Assembly (NCBI RefSeq): GCF_000422545.1 | Contig: NZ_AULZ01000016.1 | Span: 1-64,000, forward strand | Length of the DNA: 64,000 nt | Reading direction: 5' to 3' | DNA from: Desulfocurvibacter africanus subsp. africanus DSM 2603 | GTDB taxonomy: Bacteria; Desulfobacterota; Desulfovibrionia; Desulfovibrionales; Desulfovibrionaceae | Shown here: positions 63,364 to 64,000 of the stretch, piece after piece | How positions within the stretch are numbered: the stretch's first letter is position 1 | Layout: each line of letters opens with the position of its first letter | Translations under genes and position numbers: made by a program | Notes under the pieces: generated by a model | What the model was told of the DNA's origin: nothing | What the model saw: the letters and a program-made list of their open reading frames with translations, nothing else | The model's database searches: none

Positions 63364-64000
63364 CTACCCCTTCATGGCCCGCGCGAAAGCCTCCACGCTC
63401 CTGCGGATGATCTTCTCGTCAACGCAGAAGGCCAGGCGGAAGAATCCCGGATAGCCGAAGCCCGTACCGGGCACGGCCAGCACGCGCTCCTCCTGCAGCC
63501 GCCGGACAAAGGCCAGATCGTCGCCGCCCGGAGCCTTGGGGAAGAAGTAGAAGCCGCCCTTCGGCATGGCGTATTCGATGCCCGCCGCATCGAGCACCTC
63601 GGCCATGGCCTTGCGCCGCGCCGCGTAGATTGACACGTCCACCTGCGAGCCCAGGGCCTTGGCCAGGATCTTCTGGCCGATGGCCGGTGCGTTCACGTAG
63701 CCCAGGATGCGGTTGGTGAGCGTCAGGCCAGCCAGCAGCTCGGCCTTGCCGGGCATGGCCGGATTGACCAGCAGATAGCCCACGCGCTCGCCGGCCAGGG
63801 AAAGATTCTTGGAAAAGGAGCTGGCCACCACCGAATGCTCGTAGATGGGCAGGAGGCTCGGAACCTCGGCTCCGTCGTAGGCCAGGAAACGGTAAGGCTC
63901 GTCGGACACGAGATAGATGGGCCGGCCGAACTGCGCGGACTTTTCGCGCAAGGCTTGGGCCAACGCCTGCAACTGCTCGCGCGGGTAGATGGCTCCCGTG
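63364..64000 (-). CDS. PLP-dependent class I/II aminotransferase, C-terminal part
   Basis: The gene runs off the right end; 212 residues are visible. They contain the cofactor-site LVSDEPYRFLAYDG, the PLP lysine in SSFSKNLSLAGERVGYLL, and the C-terminal substrate arginine region GFFRLAFCVDEKII. It resembles aspartate/aromatic-type aminotransferases of fold type I. The exact substrate cannot be told from this half. Confidence 0.9.
   Translation of the reverse strand, partial: TGAIYPREQLQALAQALREKSAQFGRPIYLVSDEPYRFLAYDGAEVPSLLPIYEHSVVASSFSKNLSLAGERVGYLLVNPAMPGKAELLAGLTLTNRILGYVNAPAIGQKILAKALGSQVDVSIYAARRKAMAEVLDAAGIEYAMPKGGFYFFPKAPGGDDLAFVRRLQEERVLAVPGTGFGYPGFFRLAFCVDEKIIRRSVEAFARAMKG

Noticed and set aside
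1-64000. tRNA, rRNA, CRISPR array or prophage
   Set aside because: No cloverleaf-like, rRNA-like or regularly spaced direct-repeat pattern, and no phage structural genes, were seen.

Overview
The window looks like the chromosome of a strictly anaerobic sulfate-reducing deltaproteobacterium of the Desulfovibrio / Desulfocurvibacter type. The evidence is the gene set: a selenocysteine-containing periplasmic formate dehydrogenase, tetraheme cytochrome c3, rubredoxin next to rubredoxin:oxygen oxidoreductase, rubrerythrin, a siroheme decarboxylase-type protein (alternative haem pathway), the futalosine menaquinone route and high G+C. The genus-level assignment is inference; no 16S gene is present.

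Layout. 0.1-4.3 kb: a double-cubane-cluster reductase (-) and the electron-bifurcating NfnAB pair (+). 4.3-6.5 kb: an ISL3-type transposase remnant, a sugar-lactone oxidase and a truncated membrane-protein tail. 6.7-15.2 kb: one long minus-strand formate dehydrogenase operon, fdhE-fdhD-mobA-moaA-(transposase-like protein)-(small ORF)-fdhA(Sec)-fdhB, divergent from tupA (tungstate binding). 16.5-22.2 kb: a large hybrid sensor kinase and modBAC (molybdate uptake), so 7-22 kb is a Mo/W supply and formate-oxidation island. 22.5-26.8 kb: two divergent glutamine synthetases, types III and I. 27-30.4 kb: a nonsense-mutated LysR gene, a DUF1127 protein, rubrerythrin, a Crp/Fnr regulator and a cupin. 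30.8-37.5 kb: a chemoreceptor, a CarS-like/metallophosphoesterase fusion, a pseudo-receiver/TPR protein and gpsA. 37.8-44.1 kb: a siroheme decarboxylase subunit, hemL and an RND efflux pair. 44.4-48.1 kb: CorC-cbiG-cbiH and cytochrome c3. 48.3-54.6 kb: a 903-residue acidic coiled-coil protein and menaquinone genes (ubiE/menG, mqnB, polyprenyl synthase). 55-58 kb: purL. 58.2-61.2 kb: a tetraheme cytochrome, then a yybP-ykoY-type (Mn2+) riboswitch ahead of a Tim44-like gene and terC. 61.4-64 kb: a frameshifted rubredoxin, intact rubredoxin, roo and a partial aminotransferase.

The most unusual signals are: (1) a family of about 105-130 bp MITE-like palindromic elements with matching terminal inverted repeats and TA at both ends, several of which supply the TAG stop codon of the neighbouring gene; (2) an ISXO2/IS1595-type transposase-like protein inside the formate dehydrogenase operon that appears to have lost its catalytic Glu; (3) a Mn2+ riboswitch with its own promoter and terminator controlling a Tim44-like/TerC pair; (4) single-event lesions (an in-frame TGA in the LysR gene and a one-base frameshift in a rubredoxin gene); (5) perfect tandem hairpins after rubrerythrin; (6) an acidic coiled-coil protein whose tail resembles that of PopZ. 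No tRNA, rRNA or CRISPR array was found.
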